From Mucilaginibacter sp. (GTDB lineage: Bacteria; Bacteroidota; Bacteroidia; Sphingobacteriales; Sphingobacteriaceae), in the NCBI GenBank assembly GCA_028288315.1, contig JAQBNY010000284.1, forward strand, positions 1 through 8,270: 8,270 nt of DNA. The letters are read 5' to 3'. The number at the start of each line of letters is the position of its first letter. The first letter of the stretch is position 1. Shown piece by piece: positions 7,222 through 8,270 of the stretch. Below the pieces are notes generated by a model. The model was not told the origin of the DNA and did no database searches. It worked only from the letters and a program-made list of their open reading frames with translations. Position numbers and translations under genes: made by a program.

Positions 7222-8270
7222 CTAATTAGGAGTAGCCAATTTGTTGTATAAAAGTTCATTATTTGGTATAGGCCAAATGTATCTTGGATCAGAAGCAGGT
7301 ATAGCAGGTGCACCACCGGCTTTAGCCGATATAGTTAATCCTAAACGTACCAGATCCGTATTTCTAAAACCTTCGCCTAATAGTTCAATGTTACGCTCTT
7401 GCAAAATAGCATCTACTAAGGCTGCACCGCTTGCAAAGCTACCTGCAGTAAATACAGTACTCGCATCAGAACGGCCACGTATGGCATTTAGTAACTTTAT
7501 AGCTTGCGCATCAACTCCGTTTACACGGGCCCTTGCTTCTGCCAGGTTCAGCAATACTTCGGCATAACGAATAACAGGTGCCCAATCAGTATATGGAGAT
7601 GGCTGTTGATATTTAGCTAAAAACATGAAACCTAAGCGTGCTGCATTGGTGGATGCTTGTATTAACGTACGCCTTTTATCTGTGGATTTCCAGTTAGCGT
7701 CGGCTACCACACCGGCCGGGTTCAGATAATACTCTGCATTAAGCGGTGCACCATTATTGTAAAAATAAAGCCCTAACTGGTTTTGTGTGCCAGGTGTTTC
7801 AGTGGTTGAGAACGGTAACGAGAAAACCGACTCAGTTGTAGTATATGGAGCTTTAAAAACATTTGTTACATCGGTTTGCAAAGCGTTATTAACACCACCT
7901 GCAGGAGCCGATCCGGCCGAAGCAGTAAATGTGGTTGTACCTACAATTTTATTAGCCTCGGTAATTACGTTAGCATATTGTTGCATAGCTAAGTATACCC
8001 TTGTTTTTAAAGCAATAGCTGTATTACGATGTACACGTGTAGTGTTTGTAGCAGCATCAGCATATGCAAGCGGTAAACTAGTCTCTGCATCATTCAAATC
8101 TTTTATAACCTGTGCATAAACTTCAGCTACTGTAGACCTTGCTAGATCATAGTTATCCGCTACCGAGTTACCAACTAAACGTAAAGGAACGCCAGGTTGG
8201 CTGCCATTACCATCATAGTAAGGGCGTGCATATAATTGTAGCAGGTCATAATAGCATAAAGCCCTTATAA
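7222..8270 (-). CDS. SusD/RagB-family glycan-binding lipoprotein, 5' part outside the window
   Basis: SusD proteins are outer-membrane surface lipoproteins that cap a SusC-type TonB-dependent transporter and bind glycans for uptake. The frame stays open to the right edge, so about 348 C-terminal codons are visible; family members are usually about 480-600 residues. The first visible residues (RALCYYDLLQLYARPY, then GVPLRL and RSTVAEVYAQVIKDLNDAE) match the N-terminal SusD-like domain. The TPR-like segment RNTAIALKTRVYLAMQQY and the C-terminal signatures VIRYAEVLLNLAEARARVNG, AIRGRSD, ILQERNIELLGEGFRNTDLVRLG and WPIPNNELLYN follow. An apparent start at 8097 is only an internal TTG codon; the frame continues upstream of it. 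The signal peptide and lipobox are not visible. A susC-like gene is expected upstream, beyond the right edge. Substrate cannot be told. A strong terminator follows, so this is the last gene of its transcript. Confidence 0.95.
   Translation of the reverse strand, partial: IRALCYYDLLQLYARPYYDGNGSQPGVPLRLVGNSVADNYDLARSTVAEVYAQVIKDLNDAETSLPLAYADAATNTTRVHRNTAIALKTRVYLAMQQYANVITEANKIVGTTTFTASAGSAPAGGVNNALQTDVTNVFKAPYTTTESVFSLPFSTTETPGTQNQLGLYFYNNGAPLNAEYYLNPAGVVADANWKSTDKRRTLIQASTNAARLGFMFLAKYQQPSPYTDWAPVIRYAEVLLNLAEARARVNGVDAQAIKLLNAIRGRSDASTVFTAGSFASGAALVDAILQERNIELLGEGFRNTDLVRLGLTISAKAGGAPAIPASDPRYIWPIPNNELLYNKLATPN

Noticed and set aside
8095..8097. Apparent start of the SusD reading frame at a TTG codon
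   Set aside because: The frame continues upstream to the window edge with typical SusD sequence, so this is internal leucine and not a start.
7787..8119. Plus-strand open frame of 110 codons, and another at 7241-7567
   Set aside because: Both are antisense to the SusD gene, which has strong family signatures throughout.

Overview
The window looks like chromosomal DNA of a Bacteroidota member, most likely of the Sphingobacteriales type (Pedobacter/Mucilaginibacter-like). Four things support this: it is AT-rich, start codons lack Shine-Dalgarno sequences, a good Bacteroidota-type promoter (TTTG, 17 bp, TAnnTTTG) is present, and there is a SusD-family lipoprotein gene. Genus-level placement is inference.

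Layout. On the minus strand, 1-3005 carries an exopolysaccharide export pair. A Wza-like outer-membrane lipoprotein gene (2238-3005) is followed after 14 bp by a Wzc-like chain-length regulator/tyrosine autokinase gene (1-2223), whose last codons lie beyond the left edge. An AT-rich divergent promoter region (3006-3291) separates them from a plus-strand set: gmd (3292-4416) and fcl (4424-5356), which make GDP-L-fucose from GDP-mannose. After a 197 bp gap with nested inverted repeats comes a WcaJ-type polyprenyl-phosphate sugar-phosphate transferase (5554-6951), which would start lipid-linked repeat-unit assembly. A 270 bp gap with several hairpins ends in a strong minus-strand terminator. The 3' part of a SusD-family gene (7222 to the right edge, minus strand) belongs to a separate glycan-uptake locus.

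How the genes fit together. The five left-hand genes are part of a Wzx/Wzy-type capsule or exopolysaccharide locus whose product probably contains L-fucose. Gmd and Fcl supply the activated sugar, the WcaJ-like enzyme loads the first sugar phosphate on undecaprenyl phosphate, and the Wzc- and Wza-like proteins control chain length and export. Other glycosyltransferases, a flippase and a polymerase are not in the window; they may lie beyond the left edge, downstream of the kinase gene. The SusD gene converges on this locus and is closed by its own terminator, so it is probably a neighbour and not part of it.

I see no convincing new system. The item most worth a second look is the possible structured leader at 5448-5549, directly upstream of the initiating transferase. 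No RNA genes, insertion sequences or CRISPR arrays were seen.
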